NCBI GenBank assembly: GCA_963718295.1
Contig: CAVQYV010000003.1
Coordinates: 434,001 to 498,000, forward strand
Reading direction: 5' to 3'
Length of the DNA: 64,000 nucleotides
Origin: CAVQYV01 sp963718295 [NCBI: uncultured Methylomirabilota bacterium]
Lineage (GTDB): Bacteria; Methylomirabilota; Methylomirabilia; CAVQYV01
Each line of letters starts with the position of its first letter. Within the stretch, counting starts at the first letter, position 1. Below, piece by piece: positions 21,698 through 31,109 of the stretch. The notes beneath the pieces are model-generated. The model was not told the DNA's origin, did not search any database, and saw only the letters and a list, made by a program, of their open reading frames with translations. A program made the position numbers and the translations under genes.

Positions 21698-22588
21698 ATG
21701 AACATAACTCGTCGTGAATTCCTGAAGCTATGCGGCGCCTCGGCGGCGGCGATTGGGCTGAGCGCCACAGAACTTGGGCTCTTGGAAAAGGTCCTGGCCA
21801 ATCCCGGTGGGCCCACCGTCGTCTGGCTGCAAGGCAGCGGATGTACCGGGTGCACGGAGTCGTTTCTGAACAGGATATCTACCTCCGATCCCAAGACTGC
21901 CGCGGATGTGCTGATCAATTCGATCAACCTGGTCTATCATCCCAATCTGATGGCCGTGGCGGGAGAATCGGCAGTTCTCCAGGCCCAGAAGGCTTATACG
22001 GCTGGCAACTACATCCTGGCGGTGGAGGGAGGGGTTCCAACGCGGTTCGGCGGGAGCGCCTGCTGGGCATGGAGCGTCAATGGGAAGGATGTGACCTTCC
22101 AGCAAGCCGTCCTTTCCCTTTCCTCCCGGGCGGCCAAGATCCTCTGCATCGGAACCTGCGCGGCATGGGGAGGGATTCCCGCAGCGCCTCCCAATCCCAC
22201 TGCCGTCAAGGGCATCAAGGCCCTGACCGGGAAAACTACCGTCAATATCGCGGGTTGCCCTCCTCACCCCGACTGGATCGTCTGGGCAGTGGCCCAACTC
22301 CTGCTCGGGAAGACGATTACCTTGGACTCTTACGGCCGGCCCACGGCGCTTTTCAATAAGACGGTCCATGATCTATGCCCGCGGCACGAAGCGGAAGAGG
22401 CGAACACATACGGGGTGGACCATTTGTGCCTGGAAGAGCTGGGCTGTCGAGGACCCCATACCGTAGCGAACTGCCCAGTTCAGCTTTGGAATAACCGCGT
22501 CAACTGGTGCTGCGACGCCAACGCTCCCTGTATAGGTTGCGCTCACCCACAATTCCCCTTCACCCAGCTTGCCTCTTCCGACGACTAA
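21698..22588 (+). CDS. [NiFe] hydrogenase small subunit, Tat-exported
   Basis: The 296-residue protein starts with a Tat signal, NITRREFLKLCGASAAAIGL. The mature part binds the proximal FeS cluster through GSGCTGCTES, CIGTCAAWGG and GCPPHPDWIVW, and the medial/distal clusters through the C-terminal CLEELGCRGPHT, CPVQLWNNRVNWCCDANAPC and CIGCAHPQF-like endings. This is the periplasmic group 1 uptake layout. The large subunit would be carried across with it as a folded pair. Length and motifs are complete. The ATG follows AAGGAGG. No third membrane subunit gene follows, so electrons probably pass to a soluble partner. Confidence 0.93.
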   Translation: MNITRREFLKLCGASAAAIGLSATELGLLEKVLANPGGPTVVWLQGSGCTGCTESFLNRISTSDPKTAADVLINSINLVYHPNLMAVAGESAVLQAQKAYTAGNYILAVEGGVPTRFGGSACWAWSVNGKDVTFQQAVLSLSSRAAKILCIGTCAAWGGIPAAPPNPTAVKGIKALTGKTTVNIAGCPPHPDWIVWAVAQLLLGKTITLDSYGRPTALFNKTVHDLCPRHEAEEANTYGVDHLCLEELGCRGPHTVANCPVQLWNNRVNWCCDANAPCIGCAHPQFPFTQLASSDD

Positions 22589-22631
22589 GGGACGATTGAA
22601 GGACGGCTGAGATTTCCAAGGAGGCTACTCA

Positions 22632-24140
22632 ATGGCGATAACAACAGCGATTATTGACCCTGTAACCAGATTGGAAGGCCACCTGAAGATCGAAGTGAAG
22701 GTGGATACAGTGGACGGAGTTCAACAGGTGGTGGATGCCTATGCCACCGGGACCCTTTTCCGCGGTTTTGAAATGATCCTGGTCAATCGGCCCCCCAGAG
22801 ATGCCCAACACATCACCCAGAGGATCTGCGGTGTCTGCCCGGTTCCCCATGGGATGGCGGCAGTGATGGCACTGGATTCTGCATTTGGAGTGACAGCTCC
22901 GCCCAACGCAAGGATCATGCGCAATCTCGTGCTGGGGGCGAACTTCGTCCAGTCGCACATCCTGCATTTCTATCACCTGACCCTTCCGGACTTCATTGAC
23001 GGTCCGGCCATGCCCCCGTGGCAGCCCAGTTGGAAGGTGGACAAACGCATCGACGCCTCAACGACATCCACACTGGTGGGCCATTATGTGAAGGCCCTTG
23101 AGATGACCCGAAAGGCCCACGAAATGGGTGCCCTCTTTGGCGGACGGCTACCCGATCCGCCAGCCTACATCCCCGGTGGATTCACCACCACACCCCGACC
23201 CGAACGCATCACGAAGTTCAAGAATTATCTGGACGAGATCGTCCCCTTCATCCAAAATACCTACATCAAAGATGTGGAGTTCCTGGCTGGGGTTTACAAA
23301 GACTACTATGCCATTGGCCGAGGCCATGGAAACCTCCTTGCCTTCGGGGTATTCGATCAGGACGCAGCTGGCACCACAAAACTCCTGAGGAGGGGGCGGG
23401 TGAGAAACGGCTCAACCACTTTGCAGCCGGTAGATGTGACCAGGATTGCCGAGCAGGTCAACTCTTCCTGGTATGCGGACAGCACCAACAACCTCAATCC
23501 ATCGGTCGGCTCTACGATCCCCCAATATCCCAAGACCGGGGCCTATTCCTGGCTCAAGGCCCCCAGATACTGGGGAGCACCCTATGAGGCGGGCCCGCTT
23601 GCCAGGATGTGGGTGAATGGAAACTACCGTCGTGGGATCTCGGTGATGGATAGGCATATGGCGCGGGCCCAGGAGGCCTTGTTGATTGCCCAGTCCATGT
23701 ACCCCTGGGTGAATCAGCTCAGTGTCGGGGGCGCGGTGTACACCAAGCACTCGGCACCCTCTTCGGCCTCAGCGTACGGCCTGACCGAAGCGCCGCGGGG
23801 TGCCCTCGGCCATTGGGTCAAAATCTCCAATGGCAAGATTTCCCGCTATCAGGTTGTGACCCCAACCTGCTGGAATGCTTCGCCCCGGGACTTCGCCAGC
23901 GTGCGCGGTCCAATCGAGCAGGCCCTGCTGGGCACTCCGGTGCGGAATATCGACCACCCAACCGAGGTCGTAAGGGTCATCCACTCCTTCGACCCCTGTC
24001 TTTCCTGTGCAGTACATGTAATGAGGCCAGCCGAGGGCGCGAAGATCTTCGCCCTGGGCGACTGTCACGGGGAGCAGGGGCAGGCCGAAGAGACACATGG
24101 TGAAGCTCCCCGCCGCCAGGGTGGCGCTTCCCGGAAATGA
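22632..24140 (+). CDS. [NiFe] hydrogenase large subunit
   Basis: The 502-residue catalytic subunit holds the nickel-iron ligands in RICGVCPVPHG (residues about 64-74) and DPCLSCAVH (about 454-462). The C-terminal tail after that histidine is about 40 residues, longer than the usual 15 or so, and should be removed by the protease encoded next. The second motif has cysteine and not selenocysteine, so this is a standard [NiFe] and not a [NiFeSe] enzyme. It starts behind AAGGAGG 44 bases after the small subunit. It oxidises or makes H2; uptake is more likely given Tat export. Confidence 0.93.
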   Translation: MAITTAIIDPVTRLEGHLKIEVKVDTVDGVQQVVDAYATGTLFRGFEMILVNRPPRDAQHITQRICGVCPVPHGMAAVMALDSAFGVTAPPNARIMRNLVLGANFVQSHILHFYHLTLPDFIDGPAMPPWQPSWKVDKRIDASTTSTLVGHYVKALEMTRKAHEMGALFGGRLPDPPAYIPGGFTTTPRPERITKFKNYLDEIVPFIQNTYIKDVEFLAGVYKDYYAIGRGHGNLLAFGVFDQDAAGTTKLLRRGRVRNGSTTLQPVDVTRIAEQVNSSWYADSTNNLNPSVGSTIPQYPKTGAYSWLKAPRYWGAPYEAGPLARMWVNGNYRRGISVMDRHMARAQEALLIAQSMYPWVNQLSVGGAVYTKHSAPSSASAYGLTEAPRGALGHWVKISNGKISRYQVVTPTCWNASPRDFASVRGPIEQALLGTPVRNIDHPTEVVRVIHSFDPCLSCAVHVMRPAEGAKIFALGDCHGEQGQAEETHGEAPRRQGGASRK

Positions 24141-24161
24141 AATAGATGTTTGATTTTTGCT

Positions 24162-24203
24162 GTGCCCCTCGACCCCGCCTAAAAAGCGGGGCTTGCGGGG
24201 CAC
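24162..24203 (+). repeat. Nested hairpin between hydrogenase large subunit and protease genes
   Basis: GTGCCCC (24162-24168) pairs with GGGGCAC (24197-24203), and inside it CCCCGC (24173-24178) pairs with GCGGGG (24186-24191) around CTAAAAA. It lacks a T tract, so it looks more like an mRNA processing or attenuation structure than a terminator. Confidence 0.6.
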
Positions 24204-24224
24204 GATCCGGTTGCGATTCACGCC

Positions 24225-24752
24225 ATGAGCGATAAAGATAGCGTCCAAGGAGAGTGGGAAGAAAAGCAGGAGGGGCGAATTCTCATCGCAGGCCTGGGCA
24301 ATCTTTTGCTCCAGGATGATGGGATTGGCGTCCATGCAGTAAAGGAGCTGCAAAAGCAGGAGCCCGCTCTGCCAGGAGTCCTGGCCGTCGAGGTCGGGGT
24401 CGCCGTCCTGGACGCCCTCCACCTCTTTGAGCGGGCCCACAAGATCCTGGCGATCGACGCGATGCAGGCTGACGGCCCACCCGGAACGATCTACTCTTTC
24501 AGGGTGAGCGATGTAAAGGAGCAAGGCTGCCAGGATTCGCTTCACGAGCTGAGTCTCCTCGCTGCGCTCCGATTCCTCCCCCAATCCGTGAATCCTGAAA
24601 TCGTGATCCTGGGAATGGAACCGGGGACGATCGACTATGGACTGGAGCTTTCTCCAGCTTGTCAGGCTGGGCTACCCCAGCTGGTCCAGGCCGCCCGAGA
24701 GATCGTCACCGCCTGGAGAGAGAAAACGCGCTGCCTGAATCACGCCCGTTAA
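24225..24752 (+). CDS. Hydrogenase maturation protease
   Basis: The 175-residue protein matches the HyaD/HycI family, which trims the C-terminal tail of the [NiFe] large subunit after metal insertion. Diagnostic parts are ILIAGLGNLLLQDDGIGVHA with its nickel-sensing Asp/Glu region near residue 20-35, VAVEVGVAVLDALHLFE-like sequence and AIDAMQADGPPGTIY. It sits directly behind the large subunit, which fits its job. The start ATG has no strong Shine-Dalgarno and follows the nested hairpin, so its expression may be tuned separately. Confidence 0.9.
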   Translation: MSDKDSVQGEWEEKQEGRILIAGLGNLLLQDDGIGVHAVKELQKQEPALPGVLAVEVGVAVLDALHLFERAHKILAIDAMQADGPPGTIYSFRVSDVKEQGCQDSLHELSLLAALRFLPQSVNPEIVILGMEPGTIDYGLELSPACQAGLPQLVQAAREIVTAWREKTRCLNHAR

Positions 24753-24823
24753 TAGGATGCTGACCGGGCTCTGGGCAGCACGCTACGGATCGTGAAGAAA
24801 ACAGGCGAGCCAGCCGGACCGCC

Positions 24824-25882
24824 TCAATGCGGAAGATAGCGACGCGCCTCATCGTACATGGCCAGCACATTGCGGACTGGAACATCGTCCATCAGGGAGT
24901 GAGCTGGTCCCAGAATGTATCCCCCGTCCTTCCCCAACGCCTCGATCCGGTCCCTCACCTCGGCCCGCACCTGATGGGTGGTGCCGTAGGGAAGGGTGTA
25001 CTGGATATCGATCCCGCCGTAGAAGCAGAGTCGACCGCCATACTCTGCCTTCAGTTTTTTCGGATCCATCCCCAGGGCGGAAAACTGCAAAGGGTTCAAG
25101 ATGTCCATACCGATATCGAGCAAATCCGGGATGAACTCCTGGGCTGCCCCGCAGATGTGAAACATCACCTTCACCCCGCGACTTTTGATCACCTCGAAGA
25201 TCTTCGCCAGAGGATTCTTGAAGAAGCGGCGAAAGGTCTCCAGACCGAACAGTAATCCCTGCTGGCCGGAGAGATCGTCCCCGGTGAAGGCGATATCGAT
25301 CTGCCCGGGCGCGGCATCCAGGCTTCGACGGTAGAACTCCAGGTAGAAATCCGTAATGTGGTCCACCATCGCCTCCACCAGGGCCGGCTCCTGCACTAAC
25401 ATCATCAACGCCCTCTCCATGCCGCAGAGCTCACTGATGCGGCAAAATAAGGGACTCCACCAGGCAGGGGCGATGATTGCATAATCCTGATAGGTCCGGG
25501 CCAAGGTGGCGATGGCAGAGTAGTCGAAGCAATCCGCAGTGGGCCAGGGATAGCGATCCACTTCCGCCACGCTGCTCACATGGGCCAGTGGGCGTACCCC
25601 CACGTCATCGTCATAGGTCAGCAGGCCATCCGTGGCACCAAACCAGTTCAGCAAAGGGGCTCCCGGGGAGGTGACAGGCTCTTCCGGCCGCAGGTAGATC
25701 GGCCGGACCCAGCGCAGGTCGATGCCCAGTGCAACCCGGACCGCCTCGGTATCTCTGACCTCGTAATGAAGCCGGATCTTATCTTCCAGTTCGGAAAAGA
25801 TCTGGCCGTGGGTGATATCCACTGGCACCCGGTCTGGGATCTGATGATTCAAAGCCGCGAGCACGCGATCTTTTGGCCTCAT
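24824..25882 (-). CDS. Uroporphyrinogen decarboxylase-family protein
   Basis: From the ATG at 25882, seven bases after GGGAGG, the protein begins MRPKDRVLAALNHQIPDRVP, a standard opening for the URO-D family. FTGDDLSGQQGLLFGLETFR and KVMFHICGAAQEFIPDLLDI (with the HICG zinc-ligand-like motif) place it with the corrinoid methyltransferase branch and not with HemE. Members of that branch move methyl groups from methylated substrates to corrinoid proteins; no partner corrinoid protein is next to it. The alternative ATG at 25903 lacks a ribosome binding site. Confidence 0.86.
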   Translation of the reverse strand: MRPKDRVLAALNHQIPDRVPVDITHGQIFSELEDKIRLHYEVRDTEAVRVALGIDLRWVRPIYLRPEEPVTSPGAPLLNWFGATDGLLTYDDDVGVRPLAHVSSVAEVDRYPWPTADCFDYSAIATLARTYQDYAIIAPAWWSPLFCRISELCGMERALMMLVQEPALVEAMVDHITDFYLEFYRRSLDAAPGQIDIAFTGDDLSGQQGLLFGLETFRRFFKNPLAKIFEVIKSRGVKVMFHICGAAQEFIPDLLDIGMDILNPLQFSALGMDPKKLKAEYGGRLCFYGGIDIQYTLPYGTTHQVRAEVRDRIEALGKDGGYILGPAHSLMDDVPVRNVLAMYDEARRYLPH

Positions 25883-25929
25883 ATGATTGCCTCCCTGCTC
25901 CAAGGTTCAAACCTGCTCCACTCGCCGTC

Positions 25930-26910
25930 TTATACCAGGTCTCCCTGAAATTTGCCCTCCTTGAGGATCATTTCGCCATCGAGATAGATGGTGGGGCTGC
26001 TGATTATGCCATCCAAATGGATCTTGGCCCGCACCGTGCCCCCCGGGAAGGTGGCATTGCTGCCAGTGCTGACATGACACCAGCCATAAACGCGCTCCCC
26101 CTCAAAGCTGGGGTCCTCGCCCACCAGCACGGCTCCCGGATTGGTACCAATCCCCCAGGCAGCAAAAGCATAGGCGTTCTCATCCTCCAGGGAAGCGAGA
26201 AGCCTCTCCAGCCGTGCCGCCTCGCCCCCACCCTCGATCCGGGAGAGTCGTCCTTTCTCGAACGTCATGGTCACGGGAGAGGAAAGACGGCCAATCTGGG
26301 TGATGGCCCCATCCACCAGGGCTCGCCCTGAAACGCCACCCAGCTTTGGCACGCTCAGGAAAAGCCCGGGAGGGAAGAAGTCGAGCTCGCCGGGCTGGTG
26401 GCAAAGCCCGTCAATGGGCGTCACCGGATGGCCCAGTTCCAGCGAGACATCCGTTCCCAGCGGGGTGGTAATCCGAGCCGATTTAGCCTGGGCCACGCGT
26501 TCGGAGAGCCTATTGGTAAGACTGGCCAGGGCGTCGATGTCGATGGAAAGGGTGCGCAGGAATCCATCCTCGGTGACTCCCGGCATGGAGAGGATCCGGG
26601 CCCCTGCCTTCTGGGCCTGCACCCGGGCACTGGAATGAGAGAGTGAATAGGTTGTATAAAGGAAGACGACGTCCGTTGCTTGCATGGCTGCCGTGACGCA
26701 TGCGGGCGGCTCCTGCGGCGTCATCCGGCGAGTGGGGATGACCGCCAATACCGCCTCCGACCCTGCAGCCATTGCCGCCCCCACCAGGGCGTGTGCCACG
26801 CTCTGGTCCCGCATGGTGTCCGTCACCACCAGGGCCCGCTCCCCTGGCCGCAAGGCCACGCACTTCTCCATCGCCACCCGTGCACATCGCTGCAACTCAA
26901 CCTCTTTCAT
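25930..26910 (-). CDS. Aminopeptidase M29/dioxygenase-like metalloprotein
   Basis: From the ATG at 26910 the protein reads MKEVELQRCARVAMEKCVAL, matching the COG2309 (thermophilic aminopeptidase, family M29) group, which also contains 2,5-dihydroxypyridine dioxygenases. Characteristic parts are VALRPGERALVVTD, LTNRLSERVAQAKSARITTP, and the C-terminal AWGIGTNPGAVLVGE and GWCHVSTGSNATFPGG with possible metal ligands. I cannot choose between peptidase and dioxygenase function. The frame is open to 27201, but the extra 97 codons lack family sequence. It stands in line with the URO-D gene on the same strand, 48 bases apart. Confidence 0.75.
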   Translation of the reverse strand: MKEVELQRCARVAMEKCVALRPGERALVVTDTMRDQSVAHALVGAAMAAGSEAVLAVIPTRRMTPQEPPACVTAAMQATDVVFLYTTYSLSHSSARVQAQKAGARILSMPGVTEDGFLRTLSIDIDALASLTNRLSERVAQAKSARITTPLGTDVSLELGHPVTPIDGLCHQPGELDFFPPGLFLSVPKLGGVSGRALVDGAITQIGRLSSPVTMTFEKGRLSRIEGGGEAARLERLLASLEDENAYAFAAWGIGTNPGAVLVGEDPSFEGERVYGWCHVSTGSNATFPGGTVRAKIHLDGIISSPTIYLDGEMILKEGKFQGDLV

Positions 26911-27288
26911 CGCCTCAGCCCCTCCCCTCTCACAGATTGTGAAGTCGACTTCATTACTATCCCTTAGCCCACCACCTGTCAAGGCTGACCTTTCCTTTGA
27001 CAAAGAGAGTTCATTATTGAAGAATTGCCCGCCAAGCTTTATGGCAGGTAGTTGGGCCCCTCGTCTTTGCTGGTATGACTTTGCTGAGAATGAGAACGAC
27101 GCGGCGGCAGGAGATCTGATATCAAAGGCAATGGACGGGAATGAACGGATGCGACCTCGTCGCCGCCTGGATGGCGATAAGGACTTGAAAATGTCGGGCA
27201 TTGTGATATCTTGGGGTGCCTTATCCTCTAAGAGAGTTCAGAGAAAGACGGCTCAAAAGCTGATCGAACTTCAAAAGGAGGTGTGTTG
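26911..27288. other. Divergent promoter region before the lactate operon
   Basis: No gene is supported. The stretch is AT-richer than its surroundings and lies between a leftward and a rightward operon. AAGGAGG at 27275-27281 serves the permease. A TTGACA near 26997 has no convincing -10 partner. Confidence 0.5.
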
Positions 27289-28935
27289 ATGCCCTGGCAG
27301 CAGATATACAATCCATTGAACAGTGCCTTTTTCTCCACCCTCTTGGCCGCACTGCCCATCGTTGTCCTTCTGGGCACGCTGGCATTCTTTCGGATGAAGG
27401 CCCACTGGGCGGCCATCCTGGGCTTAGTCTCCGCCCTTGCCATCGGAGTCTTCATTTTCCACATGCCGGGCAAGATGGCCTTCGCCACCGCCGTCTTTGG
27501 GGCAGGCTTTGGTCTTCTGCCGATTGGTTGGATTATTCTCAATCTGATCTTCCTCTACAACCTGACCGTCGAGAAGGGGCATTTCGACGTTCTGCGAGAG
27601 AGCCTCACCGGCATCACCTCAGACAAGCGGCTGCAGCTTTTGCTGATCGCCTTCAGCTTTGGAGCCTTCTTCGAGGGGGCATCCGGTTTCGGCACCCCGG
27701 TGGCCGTTACCGCTGCGATCCTGATCGGACTGGGATTCTCGCCCCTCGCCGCCTCCGGTCTCTCCCTCATCGCTAACACCTCCCCGGTGGCCTATGGGGC
27801 ACTCGGCACCCCCATCATCGCCCTGCAAGCGGTCACCGGCCTGGATCTGCTCAAGCTGAGCGCCATGACGGGACGAATCCTCCCCTTCTTCTCGGTCATC
27901 GTCCCCTTCTGGCTGGTATGGGCCTTCGCCGGGTTCCGAGGAATGATGGAAGTCTGGCCAGCGCTGCTGGTGGCCGGGGTATTCTTCGCCGTCCCCCAGT
28001 TCCTGGTTTCCAACTTTCACGGTCCCTGGATCGTGGACATCGTTGCCTCCCTGGTTTCCATGGGAGCCCTGATCTTCTTCTTGTTGCGGTGGCACCCCAA
28101 AACGATCTGGGGCCTGAATGGGGCCTTGGAGGATCAGAATACCGAGAAACGGGTGGACCACGGCTATAGCGGCGCGGAATTGAGACGGGCCTGGATGCCC
28201 TGGATCATCCTCAGCGTCCTGGTCTTTCTCTGGGGACTGCCCCAGATGAAGAATTTCCTCAATGGGATCTCGCTGATCAAGATCCCGGTCCCGGAGCTGC
28301 ATAACATGATTATGCGCGTGCCTCCAGTGGTCGCCAAGCCCACGGCGGAGGCTGCGGTGTACAGCCTCAACTGGCTCTCGGCCACGGGTTCCGGCATCTT
28401 GGTGGCGGCGGTGATCTCCGCTGTTGTAATGGGCTTCTCGCCGGTGGCCATGGCGAAGGCCTATTGGAAGACCTTCCTGCGGGTGCGGTTTTCATTGCTC
28501 ACCATCGCCGCGATGCTGGCCCTGGGATTTACCACGCGCTATTCGGGGATGGATGCCACCATGGGTCTCGCCTTTGCCCGGACCGGCATGCTCTACCCCT
28601 TCTTCGGCACCATGCTGGGTTGGCTGGGGGTGGCGCTGACCGGATCGGACACCTCCTCCAATGTGCTCTTCGGAAGCCTTCAGCGCATCTCGGCCGAGCA
28701 GATCGGCATCAGCCCGACCTTGATGGCTTCGGCCAATAGCGCCGGGGGCGTGATGGGCAAGATGGTAGACGCCCAGAGCATCGTGGTAGCGAGCACGGCC
28801 ACCCAATGGTATGGTCACGAGGGGGACATCCTGCGCTACGTCTTCTTCCACAGCGTGGCCCTGGCTGTGTTGGTGGGCATCCTGGTTTTCCTTATGACCT
28901 ATGTGGCGCCCTTCACTTCATTGGTGGTGCGCTGA
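27289..28935 (+). CDS. lctP: L-lactate permease
   Basis: A 548-residue membrane protein of the LctP family (lactate:H+ symport) with about a dozen helices. The family motif SFGAFFEGASGFGTPVAVTA is present near residue 125, and SANSAGGVMGKMVDAQSIVV near the C-terminus. GTG, TTG and ATG starts lie in a row at 27283-27291; the ATG at 27289 has the best spacing (seven bases) from AAGGAGG. It heads an operon with the three lactate oxidation genes, so it supplies their substrate. Confidence 0.93.
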   Translation: MPWQQIYNPLNSAFFSTLLAALPIVVLLGTLAFFRMKAHWAAILGLVSALAIGVFIFHMPGKMAFATAVFGAGFGLLPIGWIILNLIFLYNLTVEKGHFDVLRESLTGITSDKRLQLLLIAFSFGAFFEGASGFGTPVAVTAAILIGLGFSPLAASGLSLIANTSPVAYGALGTPIIALQAVTGLDLLKLSAMTGRILPFFSVIVPFWLVWAFAGFRGMMEVWPALLVAGVFFAVPQFLVSNFHGPWIVDIVASLVSMGALIFFLLRWHPKTIWGLNGALEDQNTEKRVDHGYSGAELRRAWMPWIILSVLVFLWGLPQMKNFLNGISLIKIPVPELHNMIMRVPPVVAKPTAEAAVYSLNWLSATGSGILVAAVISAVVMGFSPVAMAKAYWKTFLRVRFSLLTIAAMLALGFTTRYSGMDATMGLAFARTGMLYPFFGTMLGWLGVALTGSDTSSNVLFGSLQRISAEQIGISPTLMASANSAGGVMGKMVDAQSIVVASTATQWYGHEGDILRYVFFHSVALAVLVGILVFLMTYVAPFTSLVVR

Positions 28936-28940
28936 GGCGC

Positions 28941-29000
28941 GGTGTTTCGACAAGCTCAACACGGGTTCGACAAGCTCAACACAGGTTCGACAAGCTCAAC
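28941..29000 (+). repeat. Three tandem 20-bp repeats
   Basis: Three units of exactly 20 bases share the core TTCGACAAGCTCAAC and lie directly between the permease stop and the lldE ribosome binding site. The first five bases vary (GGTGT, ACGGG, ACAGG). The frame upstream of lldE is open through them, but the real lldE start lies after them. Confidence 0.85.
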
Positions 29001-29022
29001 CCAGGAGGGACGAGACACTTCC

Positions 29023-29748
29023 ATGCGAATACAACTATTTGGCACCTGCCTGGTGGACACCTTCTTCCCGGAAACGGGAGAGGCTACCATCCGCCTTCTC
29101 CGTCATTTCGGGGTGGAGGTGGCCTACCCCAAGGGGCAGACCTGCTGCGGAAAGCCTCCTGACAGCGGCGGATACAACGATCAATCCCGGAAGGCCGCAA
29201 GGCACTTCATTGACCTTTTCGACGGGAACGACCCGATCATCATCCCTTCCGGCTCATGCGCCTCCATGGTGAAAACCCACTACCCGGAGCTGTTCAGGGA
29301 GGACGGGCGCATGAGAGAGAAGGCAGAGGCGGTGGCAATGCGCACCTTCGAGCTGTCGCAGTTTCTTGTCCATGTCCTGAAAGTCCACGAAGCGGGATTG
29401 GCCGGGAGAGGCAGGATCACCTATCATGCCTCTTGTCAGCTCACCCGGGAGTTGGGAGTCCGGGAGGAGCCCCTGCTCCTCCTCCGGTCCCTCAAGGGGG
29501 CGGAGTTCGTTCCCCTTCCCCATGCGGATCGCTGCTGCGGCTTCGGCGGGATCTTCATGGCCAAGCTTCCCGAGCTCTCCATGGCCATGGCGGAGGAGAA
29601 GGCGGAGAACATCATGGGCACGGGGGCAGATACGATCACTGGCTGTGACCATGGGTGTCTCATGAATATCGCCGATGCGCTGCGTAGGAAGGGCAGCAAA
29701 GTGCGGGTTAAACACATCGCAGCCGTTCTGGCGGAGGGATTGCCATGA
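29023..29748 (+). CDS. lldE: L-lactate oxidation complex subunit LldE/LutA
   Basis: A 241-residue protein with two CCG domains: QTCCGKPPDSGGY near residue 40 and DRCCGFGGIFMAK near residue 170, which bind a noncubane iron-sulfur cluster in related proteins. It is the first of three subunits that convert L-lactate to pyruvate. I set the start at MRIQLFGTC; the frame is open 27 codons upstream, but that part is the 20-bp repeat. The ribosome binding site AGGAGGG lies at 29003-29009. Its end overlaps lldF by four bases. Confidence 0.93.
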   Translation: MRIQLFGTCLVDTFFPETGEATIRLLRHFGVEVAYPKGQTCCGKPPDSGGYNDQSRKAARHFIDLFDGNDPIIIPSGSCASMVKTHYPELFREDGRMREKAEAVAMRTFELSQFLVHVLKVHEAGLAGRGRITYHASCQLTRELGVREEPLLLLRSLKGAEFVPLPHADRCCGFGGIFMAKLPELSMAMAEEKAENIMGTGADTITGCDHGCLMNIADALRRKGSKVRVKHIAAVLAEGLP

Positions 29749-31109
29749 GCTCCTCGAAAGGCACCCTTTCCTTCCGGGCTAACGCAACCCGGGCCCTGGC
29801 CAACCCCGAGCTTCGGGCGACTATGGACAATGTGGCCGAAACCTTCACCCAAAAGCGGGCCGATGCCATCTCCTCTCTGCCCTTCGAGGAGCTGCGAGAC
29901 CGGGGCTCCGCGATCCGCCTACAGGTCCTGGATCACTTGGAGGAGTATTTATCCCGCTTTTCAGCAAACGCTGCCCGGGCAGGAGCTACCGTCCACCGGG
30001 CGAAGGATGCTCAGGAAGCGCGAGAGATCGTCGCCTCTTTGTTGAAGGAGCGAGGGGTGAAGAAGGTGGTGAAGTCCAAGTCGATGGTCACCGAGGAGAT
30101 CCACCTCAACGAGTATCTGGAGAGACAGGGGATTGAGGCCCTGGAAACCGACCTGGGCGAGTATATCAATCAGCTCGCCGGCGAGGGACCTTCCCATATC
30201 ATCGTTCCTGCCATCCACAACAATCGCCGGCAGATCGGCCAACTCTTCACCCGGGTGCTCGGCTCCGCCTACTCGGACGACCCCACCGTCCTCACCCGGA
30301 TTGCCCGGGAAATCCTGAGGAAGGAATTCCTCTCCGCCCAGGCCGGCCTCAGCGGAGGCAACTTCGCCGTAGCCGATACCGGCAGTATCGTCCTCTTCAC
30401 CAACGAAGGCAATGGCCGCATGGTCACCACCCTCCCCCCGCTCCACGTCGCCGTGCTCTCCATCGACAAGGTGATCCCCTCCCTTGCCGATCTTCCCCTC
30501 TTCATTCGACTCCTTCCCCGATCCGCCACCGGCCAGGTCCTCACCAGCTATATGTCGGTGATCACCGGAGCCAGGAAGTCCGGCGAATCCACTGGGGCCA
30601 AGGAGCTTCATATCGTTCTGATGGACAACGGACGCTCGCGGGCCCTGGCCGGGCCCTATCGGGAGATGCTCAAATGCATCCGCTGTGGGGCCTGCCTGAA
30701 TGCTTGCCCCGTATATCGCCTCGTGGGAGGTCACTCCTACGGTTCCGTCTATCCCGGACCCATGGGAATCGTATTTACGGCGCTCCTCGATGGGATGGAG
30801 AAAGCTCATCCTTTGCTGGATGCCAGCACCCTCTGCGGTGCCTGTGCCGAGGTCTGCCCGGTAAAGGTGCCGCTGGTTAAGCTTCTGCGCACCCTGCGGG
30901 AGCAGAAAGTGGAGGGAGGGCTGACTCCATGGATGGAGCGAGAGGGAATGATCGGATTTGGTCTGGCGGCGCAGTCTCCACTCCTCTTTCGCCTGGGGCA
31001 GATGGCAGCGAGGATTTTCTGGCCCGTAGCAAAAAAGGTCGGCGGAGATGAGGTCGTCGGGCGCATGCCGGACCCTGCCCGACGGACGTTCAGGGAGAAA
31101 ATATCATGA
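29745..31109 (+). CDS. lldF: L-lactate oxidation complex subunit LldF/LutB
   Basis: The 454-residue iron-sulfur subunit. The N-terminal LUD domain includes KVVKSKSMVTEEIHLNEYLE and GISGGNFAVADTGSIVL-like sequence (LSGGNFAVADTGSIVLFTNE). The C-terminal part binds two [4Fe-4S] clusters through CIRCGACLNACPVYR and CGACAEVCPVKVPL. The overlap of four bases with both lldE and lldG points to coupled translation. Confidence 0.94.
   Translation: MSSSKGTLSFRANATRALANPELRATMDNVAETFTQKRADAISSLPFEELRDRGSAIRLQVLDHLEEYLSRFSANAARAGATVHRAKDAQEAREIVASLLKERGVKKVVKSKSMVTEEIHLNEYLERQGIEALETDLGEYINQLAGEGPSHIIVPAIHNNRRQIGQLFTRVLGSAYSDDPTVLTRIAREILRKEFLSAQAGLSGGNFAVADTGSIVLFTNEGNGRMVTTLPPLHVAVLSIDKVIPSLADLPLFIRLLPRSATGQVLTSYMSVITGARKSGESTGAKELHIVLMDNGRSRALAGPYREMLKCIRCGACLNACPVYRLVGGHSYGSVYPGPMGIVFTALLDGMEKAHPLLDASTLCGACAEVCPVKVPLVKLLRTLREQKVEGGLTPWMEREGMIGFGLAAQSPLLFRLGQMAARIFWPVAKKVGGDEVVGRMPDPARRTFREKIS

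Noticed and set aside
22632-24140. [NiFeSe] hydrogenase
   Set aside because: The C-terminal motif is DPCLSCAVH with a normal cysteine codon and no in-frame TGA.
28941-29000. CRISPR array
   Set aside because: The three units are directly adjacent with no spacers and no cas genes.
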